A stretch of 17,700 nt of DNA from Saccoglossus kowalevskii (GCF_000003605.2 NW_003105320.1:1-17700); one strand, 5' to 3'; counted from the stretch's first letter, positions 1 through 9,807 are shown. Translations and numbers: made by a program. The notes: generated by a model from the letters alone, not told the origin.

Positions 1-343
1 TCAGTGATGTGAAATTGGGCGGGTGTTAATGTCAGTAAACTGGTCTGATAATCAGTGATGTGAAATTGGGCAGGTGTTAATGTCAGTGAACTGGTCTGAT
101 AATCTGTGATGTGATATTGGGCAGGTGTTAAGGCCATTAACCTGGTCTAATAATCAATGATGTGAAATTGGCCAGGGGTTAATGTCATGAAACTGGTCTG
201 ATAATCATTGATGTTATATTGGGCAGGTGTTAATGTCAGTAAACTGGTTTGATAACCAGTGATGTGAAATTGGCCATGGACTATTGTCATAAACTTGGTT
301 GGATAACCGTGGGGGTGTTATTGTCAATAAACTGGTCTGATAA
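1..343. repeat. Diverged units at left of window
   Basis: Seven units can be phased at 1-51, 52-102, 103-153, 154-204, 205-255, 256-306 and 307-343. From the third unit on they carry many private changes, for example AAGGCCATTAACC near 129, GGCCAGGGGTT near 171, GCCATGGACTATTG near 272 and CCGTGGGGGTG at 307. Private changes are much rarer in most of the remaining array. In tandem arrays the flanks are usually the most diverged because exchange homogenises them least, so a border may lie not far to the left. That is inference, since the array still runs off the left edge with two normal units. Confidence 0.7.
307..343. repeat. Diverged 37-bp short unit
   Basis: This unit is 37 bp and aligns without gaps to the other short units, so it lacks the same 14 bp between the first TGATGTG-like motif and TTAATG. 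It reads CCGTGGGGGTGTTATTG at its start and differs from the common short unit at about nine places. It is preceded by GGTTGGATAACC, a weaker version of the inverted repeat seen before the other short units. It may be an old relative of the later short units or an independent deletion. Confidence 0.6.
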
Positions 344-411
344 TCAGTGATGTGAAATTGGGCAGGTGCTAATGTCAGTAATTCTGGTCTGATAATCAGT
401 GATGTGATATT

Positions 412-558
412 GGGCATGTGTTAATGTCAGTCAACTGGTCTGATCATCAGTGATGTGATTTTGGGCAGGTGTTAATGTCTGAACTGGTCTGATAATCAGT
501 GATGTGATATTGGGCATGTGTTAATGTCAGTCAACTGGTCTGATCATCAGTGATGTGA
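412..558. repeat. Local two-unit duplication (100-bp offset)
   Basis: The segment from GGGCATGTG at 412 through GTCAGTCAACTGG and GATCATCAG recurs at 512, exactly 100 bp later (51 + 49). GTCAACTGG is found only in these two copies. The 49-bp unit between them has the shortened tail GTCTGAACTGG in place of GTCAGTGAACTGG, a 2-bp loss. This is a recent local duplication private to this part of the array. Confidence 0.7.
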
Positions 559-859
559 AATTGGGCGGGTGTTAATGTCAGTAAACTGGTCTGATAATCA
601 GTGATGTGAAATTGGGCGGGTGTTAATGTCAGTAAACTGGTTTGATAATCAGTGATGTGATATTGGGCAGGTGTTAATGTCAGTAAACTGGTCTGATAAT
701 CAGTGACCTGATATTGGGCAGGTGTTAATGTCAGTGAACTGGTCTGATAATCAGTGATGTGAAATTGGGTAGGTGTTAATGTCAGTAAACTGGTCTGATA
801 ATCAGTGATGTGATATTGGGCAGGTGTTGATGTCAGTGAACTGGTCTGATAATCAGTGA

Positions 860-1705
860 TGTGATATTGGGTAGGTGTTAATGTCAGTAAACTGGTCTGA
901 TAATCAGTGATGTGATATTGGGCAGGTGTTGAAGTCAGTGAACTGGTCTGATAATCAGTGATGTGATATTGGGCAGGTGTTAATGTCAGTGAACTGGTCT
1001 GGTAATCAGTGATGTGAAATTGGGCGGGTGTTAATGTCAGTAAACTGGTCTGATAATCAGTGATGTGATATTGGGCAGGTGTTAATGTCAGTGAACTGGT
1101 CTGATAATCAGTGATGTGATATTGGGTAGGTGTTAATGTCAGTAAACTGGTCTGATAATCAGTGATGTGATATTGGGCATGTTTTACTGTCAGTGAACTG
1201 GTTTGATCATCAGTGATGTGATATTGGGCAGGTGTTAATGTCAGTGAACTGGTCTGATAATCAGTGATGTGATATTGGGCAGGTGTTAATGTCAGTGAAC
1301 TGGTCTGATAATCACTGATATGAAATTGGGCATGTGTTAATGTCAGCGAACTGGTCTAATCATCAGTGATGTGATATTGGGCAGGTGTTACTGTCAGTGA
1401 ACTGGTCTGATAATCAGTGATGTGAAATTGGGCAGGTGTTAATGTCAGTGAACTGGTCTGATAATCAGTGATGTGAAATTGGGTAGGTGTTAATGTCAGT
1501 AAACTGGTCTGATAATCAGTGATGTGATATTGGGCAGGTGTTGATGTCAGTGAACTGGTCTGATAATCAGTGATGTGATATTGGGCAGGTGTTAATGTCA
1601 GTGAACTGGTCTGATAATCAGTGATGTGAAATTAGGCAGGTGTTAATGTCAGTAAACTGGTCTGTTAATCAGTGATGTGATATTGGGCAGGTGTTAATGT
1701 CAGTG
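860..1705. repeat. Higher-order block B, longer copy
   Basis: The variant order here matches 10610-11354. The shared markers include GTTGAAGTCAG (931 and 10681), GTTTTACTGTCAG (1181 and 10931), GTCAGCGAACTGGTCTAAT (1341 and 10990) and GGTCTGTTAATC. Up to about 1215 the offset is 9750 bp. From about 1331 it is 9649 bp, because this copy holds two extra units (about 1216-1317) and the other has one extra G near 10977. The block is a long-range duplicate with a later two-unit gain or loss. Confidence 0.75.
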
Positions 1706-2329
1706 AACTGGTCTGATAATCAGTGATGTGATTTTGGGCATGTTTTACTGTCAGTGAACTGGTCTGATCATCAGTGATGTGATATTGGGCAGGTGTTAAT
1801 GTCAGTGAACTGGTCTGATAATCAGTGATGTGATATTGGGCAGTGTTAATGTCAGTGAACTGGTCTGATAATCACTGATGTGATATTGGGCAGTGTTAAT
1901 GTCAGTGAACTGGTCTGATAATCAGTGATGTGAAATTGGGCGGGTGTTAATGTCAGTGAACTGGTCTGATAATCAGTGATGTGATATTGGGCATGTGTTA
2001 ATGTCAGTAAATTGGTCTGATAATCAGTGATGTGATATTGGGCATGTGTTAATGTCAGTGAACTGGTCTGATCATCAGTGATGTGATATTGGGCAGATGT
2101 TAATGTCAGTGAACTTGTCTGATAATCAGTGATGTGATATTGGGCAGGTGTTAATGTCAGTGAACTGGTCTGATTATCAGTGATGTGAAATTGGGCATGT
2201 GTTAATGTCAGTAAACTGGTCTGATAATCAGTGATGTGATATTGGGCATGTGTTAATGTCAGTAAACTGGTTCGATAATCAGTGATGTGAAATTGGGCAT
2301 GTGTTAATGTCAGTGAACTGGTCTGATAA

Positions 2330-2378
2330 CCAGTGATGTGATATTGGGCAGGTGTTAATGTCTGAAGTGGTCTGATAA
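2330..2378. repeat. Intact 49-bp counterpart of the 35-bp unit
   Basis: This unit starts CCAGTGATGTG, keeps the ATATTGGGCAGGTG stretch, then has TTAATGTCTGAAGTGG, and is followed by TCAGTAATG. The 35-bp units at 12907 and 16655 have the same tail and the same following unit start but lack exactly the 14 bp between the two GTG motifs. The comparison 49 - 14 = 35 shows the lost segment directly. Confidence 0.8.
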
Positions 2379-2467
2379 TCAGTAATGTGATATTGGGCAT
2401 GTGTTAATGTCAGTAAACTGGTTCGATAATCAGTGATGTGAAATTGGGCATGTATTAATGTCAGTGA

Positions 2468-2485
2468 ACTGGTTTGATAACCAGT
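2468..2485. other. Perfect 7-bp inverted repeat, 4-nt loop
   Basis: ACTGGTTTGATAACCAGT pairs ACTGGTT with AACCAGT around TGAT. It arises at the unit junction when the normal CTGGTCTGATAATCAG changes at two positions (C to T, T to C) that pair with each other. The same 18 bp occurs at 243-260 and before most short units, for example 4200-4217. The normal junction has a different, shorter inverted repeat, CTGAT-A-ATCAG. Confidence 0.75.
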
Positions 2486-2531
2486 GATGTGATATTGGGC
2501 ATGTGTTGAAGTCAGTGAACTGGTCTGATAA
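2481..2531. repeat. Intact 51-bp CCAG unit preceded by hairpin
   Basis: A normal 51-bp unit that starts CCAG and follows the inverted repeat ACTGGTT-TGAT-AACCAGT (2468-2485). The preceding unit has CATGTATTAATG, as before the short units at 12907, 15154 and 16655. So the hairpin form existed in full-length units as well as in those with the 14-bp deletion. Confidence 0.7.
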
Positions 2532-3550
2532 TCAGTGATGTGATATTGGGCAGTGTTAATGTCAGTGAACTGGTCTGATAATCAGTGATGTGAAATTAGG
2601 CAGTGTTAATGTCAGTAAACTGGTCTGATTATCAGTGATGTGATATTGGGCAAGTGTTAATGTCAGTGAACTGGTCTGATAATCAGTGATGTGATATTGG
2701 GTAGGTGTTAATGTCAGTAAACTGGTCTGATAATCAGTGATGTGATATTGGGCAGGTGTTAATGTCAGTGAACTGGTCTGATAATCAGTGATGTGAAATT
2801 GGGCATGTGTTAATGTCAGTGAACTGGTCTGATCATCAGTGATGTGATATTGGGCAGGTGTTAATGTCAGTGAACTGGTCTGATAATCAGTGATGTGATA
2901 TTGGGCAGGTGTTAATGTCAGTGAACTGGTCTGATAATCAGTGACGTGAAATTGGGCAGGTGTTAATGTCAGTGAACTGGTCTGATAATCAGTGATGTGA
3001 AATTGGGCGGGTGTTAATGTCAGTGAACTGGTCTGATAATCAGTGATGTGATATTGGGCATGTGTTAATGTCAGTGAACTGGTCTGATCATCAGTGATGT
3101 GAAATTGGGCAGATGTTAATGTCAGTGAACTGGTCTGATAATCAGTGATGTGAAATTGGGCAGGTGTTAATGTCAGTAAACTGGTCTGATAATAAGTGAT
3201 GTGAAATTGGGCAGATGTTAATGTCAGTAAACTGGTCTGATAATCAGTGATGTGATATTGGGCAGGTGTTAATGTCAGTGAACTGGTCTGATAATCAGTG
3301 ATGTGATATTGGGCAGGTGTTAATGTCAGTGAACTGGTCTGATAATCAGTGATGTGAAATTGGGCGGGTGTTAATGTCAGTAAACTGGTCTGATAATCAG
3401 TGATGTGAAATTGGGCAGGTGTTAATGTCAGTAAACTGGTCTGATAATCAGTGATGTGATATTGGGCAGGTGTTAATGTCAGTGAACTGGTCTGATAATC
3501 AGTGATGTGATATTGGGCAGGTGTTAATGTCAGTAAACTGGTCTGATAAT

Positions 3551-4060
3551 CAGTGACCTGATATTGGGCAGGTGTTAATGTCAGTGAACTGGTCTGATAA
3601 CCAGTGATGTGAAATTGGGTAGGTGTTAATGTCAGTAAACTGGTCTGATAATCAGTGATGTGATATTGGGCAGGTGTTGATGTCAGTGAACTGGTCTGAT
3701 AATCAGTGATGTGAAATTGGGCGGGTGTTAATGTCAGTAAACTGGTCTGATAATCAGTGATGTGATATTGGGCAGGTGTTAATGTCAGTAAACTGGTCTG
3801 ATAATCAGTGACCTGATATTGGGCAGGTGTTAATGTCAGTGAACTGGTCTGATAATCAGTGATGTGAAATTGGGTAGGTGTTAATGTCAGTAAACTGGTC
3901 TGATAATCAGTGATGTGATATTGGGCAGGTGTTGATGTCAGTGAACTGGTCTGACAATCAGTGATGTGGTATTGGGCAGGTGTTAATGTCAGTGAACTGG
4001 TCTGATAATCAGTGATGTGAAATTAGGCAGGTGTTAATGTCAGTAAACTGGTCTGATAAT
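3551..4060. repeat. Five-unit higher-order repeat (255 bp), nearly two copies
   Basis: The variant order starting at CAGTGACCTG (3551) repeats from 3806, an exact offset of 255 bp (5 x 51). Units run: ACCTG with GTGAAC, GAAATTGGGTAGG with GTAAAC, GATATTGGGCAGGTGTTGATG with GTGAAC, then in the first copy GAAATTGGGCGGG and GATATTGGGCAGG, while the second copy changes to GTGATGTGGTATTGGG and GAAATTAGGC. It is a small, recent higher-order duplication. Confidence 0.7.
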
Positions 4061-4085
4061 CAGTGATGTGATATTGGGCAGGTGT
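3715..4085. repeat. Block C, left copy (matches 13843-14213)
   Basis: The ACCTG unit at 3806, the GTAGG unit, the GTTGATG unit, GTGATGTGGTATT at 3961 and GAAATTAGGC follow in the same order and spacing from 13934 (offset 10128 bp). The ACCTG to GTGGTATT distance is 155 bp in both places. The match fades just after the GAAATTAGGC unit and the one that follows it. Confidence 0.7.
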
Positions 4086-4212
4086 TAATGTTAGTAAACT
4101 GGTCTGATCATCAGTGATGTGATATTGGGCAGGTGTTAATGTCAGTAAACTGGTATGATAATCAGTGATGTGATATTGGGCAGGTGTTAATGTCAGTGAA
4201 CTGGTTTGATAA

Positions 4213-4249
4213 CCAGTGATGTGTTAATGTCAGTGAAGTGGTCTGATAA
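4213..4249. repeat. 37-bp short unit
   Basis: Starts CCAGTGATGTGTTAATG; the 14 bp normally present between the two GTG motifs are missing. The tail has GTCAGTGAAGTGG, with G where most units have C. It follows the perfect inverted repeat at 4200-4217 and precedes a unit with GTGGAATTGGGCGGG. Confidence 0.85.
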
Positions 4250-4351
4250 TCAGTGATGTGGAATTGGGCGGGTGTTAATGTCAGTAAACTGGTCTGATAA
4301 TCAGTGATGTGATATCGGGCAGGTGTTAATGTCAGTGAACTGGTTTGATAA

Positions 4352-4389
4352 CCAGTGATGTGTTAATGTCAGTGAAGTGGTCTGATAAA
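4352..4389. repeat. Short unit with one extra A (38 bp)
   Basis: The same deletion as at 4213, lying 139 bp downstream (37 + 51 + 51), so the short unit and two normal units are duplicated together. It ends GATAAATCAG, one A longer than usual. The unit before it carries GATATCGGGC. Confidence 0.82.
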
Positions 4390-4490
4390 TCAGTGATGTG
4401 AAATTGGGCGGGTGTTTAATGTCAGTAAACTGGTCTGATAATCAGTGATGTGATATTGGGCGGGTGTTAATGTCAGTAAACTGGTTCCGA
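4380..4490. other. Cluster of single-base insertions
   Basis: Within about 110 bp there are three extra bases compared with neighbouring units: GATAAATCAG near 4388, GTGTTTAATG near 4417 and GGTTCCGAT near 4485. Most lengthen a run of identical bases. They may be true mutations or residual consensus errors in a region where read placement is hard. Confidence 0.5.
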
Positions 4491-6989
4491 TAATCAGTGA
4501 TGTGATATTGGGCATGTGTTAATGTCAGTAAACTGGTCTGATAATCAGTGATGTGATATTGGGCATGTGTTAATGTCAGTAAACTGGTCCGATAATCAGT
4601 GATGTGATATTGGGCGTGTGTTAATGTCAGTGAACTGGTCTGATAATCAGTGATGTGAAATTGGGCAGGTGTTAATGTCAGTGAACTGGTCTGATAATCT
4701 GTGATGTGAAATTGGGCGGGTGTTAATGTCAGTAAACTGGTCTGATAATCAGTGATGTGAAATTGGGCGGGTGTTAATGTCAGTAAACTGGTCTGATAAT
4801 CAGTGATGTGATATTGGGCAGGTGTTAATGTCAGTGAACTGGTCTGATAATCAGTGATGTGATATTGGGCATGTGTTAATGTCAGTGAACTGGTCTGATA
4901 ATCAGTGATATGAAATTGGGCAGGTGTTAATGTCAGTAAACTGGTCTGATAATCAGTGATGTGATATTGGGCATGTGTTAATGTCAGTAAACTGGTCTGA
5001 TAATCAGTGATGTGATATTGGGCAGGTGTTAATGTCAGTGAACTGGTCTGATAATCAGTGATGTGATATTGGGCATGTGTTAATGTCAGTGAACTGGTCT
5101 GATAATCAGTGATGTGAAATTGGGCGTGTGTTAATGTCAGTGAACTGGTCTGTTAATCAGTGATGTGATATTGGGCATGTGTTAATGTCAGTGAAGTGGT
5201 CTGACAATCAGTGATGTGATATTGGGCATGTGTTAATGTCAGTGAACTGGTCTGATAATCAGTGATGTGATATTGGGCATGTGTTAATGTCAGTAAACTG
5301 GTCTGATAATCAGTGATGTGATATTGGGCATGTGTTAATGTCAGTAAACTGGTCTGATAATCAGTGATGTGAAATTGGGCATGTGTTAATGTCAGTAAAC
5401 TGGTTTGATAATCAGTGACCTGATACTGGGCAGGTGTTAATGTCAGTGAACTGGTCTGATAATCAGTGATGTGATATTGGGCATGTGTTAATGTCTATGA
5501 AGTGGTCTGATAATCAGTGATGTGAAATTGGGCATGTGTTAATGTCAGTAAACTGGTCTGATAATCAGTGATGTGATATTGGGCGTGTGTTAATGTCAGT
5601 GAACTGGTCTGATAATCAGTGATGTGATATTGGGCAGGTGTTAATGTCAGTAAACTGGTCTGATAATCAGTGATGTGATATTGGGCAGGTGTTAATGTCA
5701 GTGAACTGGTCTGATAATCAGTGATGTGATATTGGGCAGGTGTGAATGTCAGTAAACTGGTCTGATAATCAGTGATGTGATATTGGGCAGGTGTTAATGT
5801 CAGTGAACTGGTCTGATAATCAGTGATGTGATATTGGGCATGTGTTAATGTCAGTGAACTGGTCTGATAATCAGTGATGTGATATTGGGTAGGTGTTAAT
5901 GTCAGTAAACTGGTCTGATAATCAGTGATGTGATATTGGGCAGGTGTTAATGTCAGTGAACTGGTCTGATCATCAGTGATGTGATATTGGGCAGGTGTTA
6001 ATGTCAGTAAACTGGTCTGATAATCAGTGATGTGAAATTGGGTAGGTGTTAATGTCAGTAAACTGGTCTGATAATCAGTGATGTGATATTGGGCAGGTGT
6101 TGATGTCAGTGAACTGGTCTGATAATCAGTGATGTGAAATTGGGCAGGTGTTAATGTCAGTAAACTGGTCTGATAATCAGTGATGTGATATTGGGCAGGT
6201 GTTAATGTCAGTGTACTGGTCTGATAATCAGTGATGTGATATTGGGTAGGGGTTAATGTCAGTAAACTGGTCTGATAATCAGTGATGTGATATTGGGCAG
6301 GTGTTAATGTCAGGAAACTGGTCTGATAATCAGTGATGTGATATTGGGCAGGTGTTAATGTCAGTGAACTGGTCTGATAATCAGTGATGTGAAATTGGGC
6401 GGGTGTTAATGTCAGTGAACTGGTCTGATAATCAGTGATGTGATATTGGGCATGTGTTCATGTCAGTGAAGTGGTCTGATAATCAGTGATGTGATATTGG
6501 GCATGTGTTAATGTCAGTGAACTGGTCTGATAATCAGTGATGTGATATTGGGCAGGTGTTAATGTCAGTGAACTGGTCTGATAATCAGTGATGTGATATT
6601 GGGCAGGTGTTAATGTCAGTGAACTGGTCTGATCATCAGTGATGTGATATTGGGCGGGTGTTAATGTCAGTGAACTTGTCTGATAATCAGTGATGTGAAA
6701 TTGGGCAGGTGTTAATGTCGGTGAACTGGTCTGATTATCAGTGATGTGAAATTGGGTAGGTGTTAATGTCAGTAAACTGGTCTGATAATCAGTGATGTGA
6801 TATTGGGCATGTGTTGATGTCAGTGAACTGGTCTGATAATCAGTGATGTGGTATTGGGCAGGTGTTAATGTCAGTGAACTGGTCTGATAATCAGTGATGT
6901 GAAATTAGGCAGGTGTTAATGTCAGTAAACTGGTCTGATAATCAGTGATGTGATATTGGGCAGGTGTTAATGTCAGTGAACTGGTCTGA

Positions 6990-7200
6990 TAATCAGTGAT
7001 GTGAAATTGGGAAGGTGTTAATGTCAGTAAACTGGTCCGATAATCAGTGATGTGATATTGGGCATGTGTTAATGTCAGTAAACTGGTCTGATAATCAGTG
7101 ATGTGATATTGGGCATGTGTTAATGTCAGTAAACTGGTCTGATAATCAGTGATGTGATATTGGGCATGTGTTAATGTCAGTAAACTGGTCTGATAATCAG
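6990..7200. repeat. Block D, left copy (matches 11366-11576)
   Basis: GAAATTGGGAAGG (7009), then GGTCCGATAATC, then three GGGCATGTG units with GTAAAC follow in the same order from 11385, offset 4376 bp. GGGAAGG is found only at these two places, which makes the link specific. Confidence 0.7.
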
Positions 7201-7248
7201 TGATGTGAAATTGGGCATGTACTAATGTCAGTGAACTTGGTTTGATAA

Positions 7249-7285
7249 CCAGTGATGTGTTAATGTAAGTGAAGTGGTCATATAA
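7249..7285. repeat. 37-bp short unit, GTCATATAATC subtype
   Basis: Lacks the same 14 bp. It has the private tail GTAAGTGAAGTGGTCATATAATC, shared only with 8255 and 17199, so these three form one subfamily. The preceding unit has CATGTACTAATG and AACTTGGTTTGATAACC, with one extra T. Confidence 0.85.
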
Positions 7286-7740
7286 TCAGTGATGTGAAAT
7301 TGGGCGGGGGTTAATGTCAGTAAACTGGTCTGATAATCAGTGATGTGAAATTGGGCGGGTGTTAATGTCAGTAAACTGGTCTGATAATCAGTGATGTGAA
7401 ATTGGGCGGGTGTTAATGTCAGTAAACTGGTCTGATAATCAGTGATGTGATATTGGGCAGGTGTTAATGTCAGTAAACTGGTCTGATAATCAGTGATGTG
7501 ATATTGGGCATGTGTTAATGTCAGTAAACTGGTCTATTAATCAGTGATGTGATATTGGGCATGTGTTAATGTCAGTAAACTGGTCCGATAATCAGTGATG
7601 TGATATTGGGCGTGTGTTAATGTCAGTGAACTGGTCTGATAATCAGTGATGTGAAATTGGGCAGGTGTTAATGTCAGTGAACTGGTCTGATAATCTGTGA
7701 TGTGATATTGGGCATGTGTTAATGTCAGTGAACTGGTCTG
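7286..7740. repeat. Block E, left copy (matches 17236-17690)
   Basis: After the short unit come three GAAATTGGGCGGG units, a GATATTGGGCAGG unit, two GGGCATGTG units, GGTCCGATAATC, GGGCGTGTG (7608) and a unit starting TCTGTGATG (7695). The same series appears at an exact offset of 9950 bp, with GGGCGTGTG at 17558 and TCTGTGATG at 17645. A related shorter series ends near 4700. Confidence 0.8.
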
Positions 7741-8254
7741 ATAATCAGTGATGTGATATTGGGCGGGTGTTAATGTCAGTGAGCTGGTCTGATAATCAGT
7801 GATGTGATATTAGGCATGTGTTAATGTCAGTGAAGTGGTCTGATAATCAGTGATGTGAAATTGGGCAGGTGTTACTGTCAGTGAACTGGGCTGATAATCA
7901 GTGATATGAAATTGGGCAGGTGTTAATGTCAGTAAACTGGTCTGATAATAAGTGATGTGAAATTGGGCAGGTGTTAATGTCAGTAAACTGGTCTGATAAT
8001 CAGTGATGTGATATTGGGCAGGTGTTAATGTCAGTGAACTGGTCTGATAATCAGTGATGTGATATTGGGTAGGTGTTAATGTCAGTAAACTGGTCTGATA
8101 ATCAGTGATGTGATATTGGGCATGTGTTAATGTCAGTAAACTGGTGTGATAATCAGTGATGTGATATTGGGCATGTGTTAATGTCAGTAAATTGGTCCGA
8201 TAATCAGTGATGTGAAATTGGGCATGTACTAATGTCAGTGAACTGGTTTGATAA

Positions 8255-8291
8255 CCAGTGATGTGTTAATGTAAGTGAAGTGGTCATATAA
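8255..8291. repeat. 37-bp short unit, GTCATATAATC subtype
   Basis: Same deletion and same private tail as the unit at 7249. The units to its left (from about 7957) match those left of 17199, while those to its right do not match 17236 onward. This makes it the likely relative of the left half of the mosaic at 16901-17690. Confidence 0.85.
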
Positions 8292-8597
8292 TCAGTGATG
8301 TGAAATTGGGCGGGTGTTAATGTCAGTAAACTGGTTTGATAATCAGTGATGTGAAATTGGGCGGGTGTTAATGTCAGTAAACTGGGCTGATAATCAGTGA
8401 TGTGAAATTGGGCAGGTGTTAATGTCAGTGAAATGGTCTGATAATCTGTGATGTGATATTGGGCAGGTGTTAATGTCAGTGAACTGGTCTGATAATCAGT
8501 GATGTGAAATTGGGCAGGTGTTAATGTTAGTAAACTGGTCTGATAATCAGTGATGTGACATCGGGCAGGTGTTAATGTCAGTGAACTGGTTTGATAA

Positions 8598-8634
8598 CCA
8601 GTGATGTGTTAATGTCAGTGAAGTGGTCTGATAA
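8598..8634. repeat. 37-bp short unit
   Basis: Starts CCAGTGATGTGTTAATG and has the GTGAAGTGG tail. It follows a unit with GACATCGGGC and the perfect inverted repeat, and precedes a GAAATTGGGCGGG unit. Confidence 0.85.
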
Positions 8635-8990
8635 TCAGTGATGTGAAATTGGGCGGGTGTTAATGTCAGTGAACTGGTCTGATAATCAGTGATGTGATAT
8701 TGGGCATGTGTTAATGTCAGTGAACTGGTCTGATCATCAATGATGTGATATTGGGCAGATGTTAATGTCAGTGAACTGGTCGATTATCAGTGATGTGAAA
8801 TTGGGCAGGTGTTAATGTCAGTAAACTGGTCTGATAATCAGTGATGTGATATTGGGCAGGTGTTAATGTCAGTGAACTGGTCTGATAATCAGTGATGTGA
8901 AATTGGGCGGGTGTTAATGTCAGTAAACTGGTCTGATAATCAGTGATGTGAAATTGGGCGGGTGTTAATGTCAGTAAACTGGTCTGATCA

Positions 8991-9193
8991 TCAGTGATGT
9001 GATATTGGGCAGATGTTAATGTCAGTGAACTTGTCTGATAATCAGTGATGTGAAATTGGGCAGGTGTTAATGTCAGTGAACTGGTCGATTATCAGTGATG
9101 TGAAATTGGGCATGTGTTAATGTCAGTAAACTGGTCTGATAATCAGTGATGTGATATTGGGCATGTGATAATGTCAGTAAACTGGTCTGATAA
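8991..9193. repeat. Cassette A, partial copy (four units)
   Basis: Units with CAGATG and AACTTGTC, then GGTCGATTA (50 bp), then GTAAAC, then CATGTGATAATG follow as in the cassette at 12653 (offset 3662 bp). The fourth unit ends GGTCTGATAA instead of GGTTCGATAA and the match stops there, so the short unit is absent. Confidence 0.72.
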
Positions 9194-9279
9194 TCAGTGA
9201 TGTGATATTGGGCAGGTGTTAATGTCAGTGAACTGGTCTGATAATCAGTGATGTGATATTGGGTAGGTGTTAATGTCAG

Positions 9280-9430
9280 TTAAACTGGTCTGATAATCAG
9301 TGATGTGATATTGGAGCATGTGTTAATGTCAGTAAACTGTTTGATAATCAGTGATGTGATATTTGGGCATGTGTTAATGTCAGTAAACTGGGTTTGATAA
9401 TCAGTGATGTGATATCGGGCAGGGTGTTAA
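9280..9430. other. Dense cluster of single-base indels
   Basis: Six length changes lie in 150 bp: GTCAGTTAAAC, TTGGAGCATG, AAACTGTTTGATAATC (one base short or more), GATATTTGGGC, CTGGGTTTGAT and GGGCAGGGTG. Elsewhere such changes are about one per many units. Mostly they add or remove a base in a short run, which is the usual form of long-read consensus error. A locally decayed stretch is the alternative. Confidence 0.55.
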
Positions 9431-9452
9431 TGTCAGTGAACTGGTTTGATAA

Positions 9453-9489
9453 CCAGTGATGTGTTAATGTCAGTGAAGTGGTCTGATAA
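9453..9489. repeat. 37-bp short unit
   Basis: Same deletion and GTGAAGTGG tail. It follows a GATATCGGGC unit and the perfect inverted repeat and lies just after the indel cluster at 9280-9430. A GAAATTGGGCGGG unit follows. Confidence 0.85.
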
Positions 9490-9592
9490 TCAGTGATGTG
9501 AAATTGGGCGGGTGTTAATGTCAGTGAACTGGTCTGATAATCAGTGATGTGATATTGGGCAGGTGTTAATGTCAGTAAATTGGTCTGATAAT

Positions 9593-9740
9593 CAGTGACC
9601 TGATATTGGGCAGGTGTTAATGTCAGTGAACTGGTCTGATAATCAGTGATGTGAAATTGGGTAGGTGTTAATGTCAGTAAACTGGTCTGATAATCAGTGA
9701 TGTGATATTGGGCAGGTGTTGATGTCAGTGAACTGGTCTG
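9593..9740. repeat. Three-unit motif ACCTG - GTAGG - GTTGATG
   Basis: The order ACCTGATATTGGG with GTGAAC, GAAATTGGGTAGG with GTAAAC, GATATTGGGCAGGTGTTGATG with GTGAAC is found here and starting at about 703, 3551, 3806 and 13934; at 10553 the third unit has GTTGAAG. It is the most widely spread higher-order unit in the window. Confidence 0.7.
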
Positions 9741-9800
9741 ATAATCAGTGATGTGATATTGGGCATGTGTTAATGTCAGTGAACTGGTCTGATAATCAGT

Positions 9801-9807
9801 GATGTGA
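9801..9807. repeat. 7-bp internal duplication (GATGTGATGTG)
   Basis: GATGTGATGTGATATT has one extra GATGTGA-like step at the unit start, adding 7 bp. The same event is seen at 11884. Downstream markers (GGTCCGATAATC, then GGGCAGGTGTGAATG) follow both, but the second copy has one more unit in between (offset 2083, then 2134 bp). The two therefore share one origin. Confidence 0.65.

Larger units (their letters stand above)
2075..2531. repeat. Full-length version of cassette A (progenitor-like)
   Basis: Nine units in order: 2075-2125 with CAGATG and AACTTGTC, 2126-2176 ending GGTCTGATTA, 2177-2227, 2228-2278 ending GGTTCGATAA, 2279-2329, 2330-2378 (49 bp, starts CCAG, has GTCTGAAGTGG), 2379-2429 (starts TCAGTAATG), 2430-2480 (CATGTATTAATG, ends GGTTTGATAA) and 2481-2531 (starts CCAG). 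The markers match in order those of the cassettes at 12653, 14900 and 16401, but here no unit has the 14-bp deletion and GGTCTGATTA is not yet shortened to GGTCGATTA. It therefore looks closest to the ancestral state. The direction of change is inferred. Confidence 0.75.

Noticed and set aside
214-417. Minus-strand open frame of 67 codons
   Set aside because: It lies in diverged repeat units, changes frame within the 17-residue pattern at the short unit, and has no distinct start context or domain. It is a by-product of the 51-bp period.
1852-2400. Minus-strand open frame of 182 codons with a 17-residue repeat
   Set aside because: It starts in the MPNIT frame, enters the HITDYQ frame only through the 2-bp loss near 2361, and ends after a 50-bp unit shifts the frame again. 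Its limits are set by random indels, not by a gene.
4311-4320. GATATCGGGC as a protein-binding site
   Set aside because: It recurs at 9411, 10321 and 10511 and is upstream of several short units, but it differs from the usual GATATTGGGC by one transition and is explained by shared descent.
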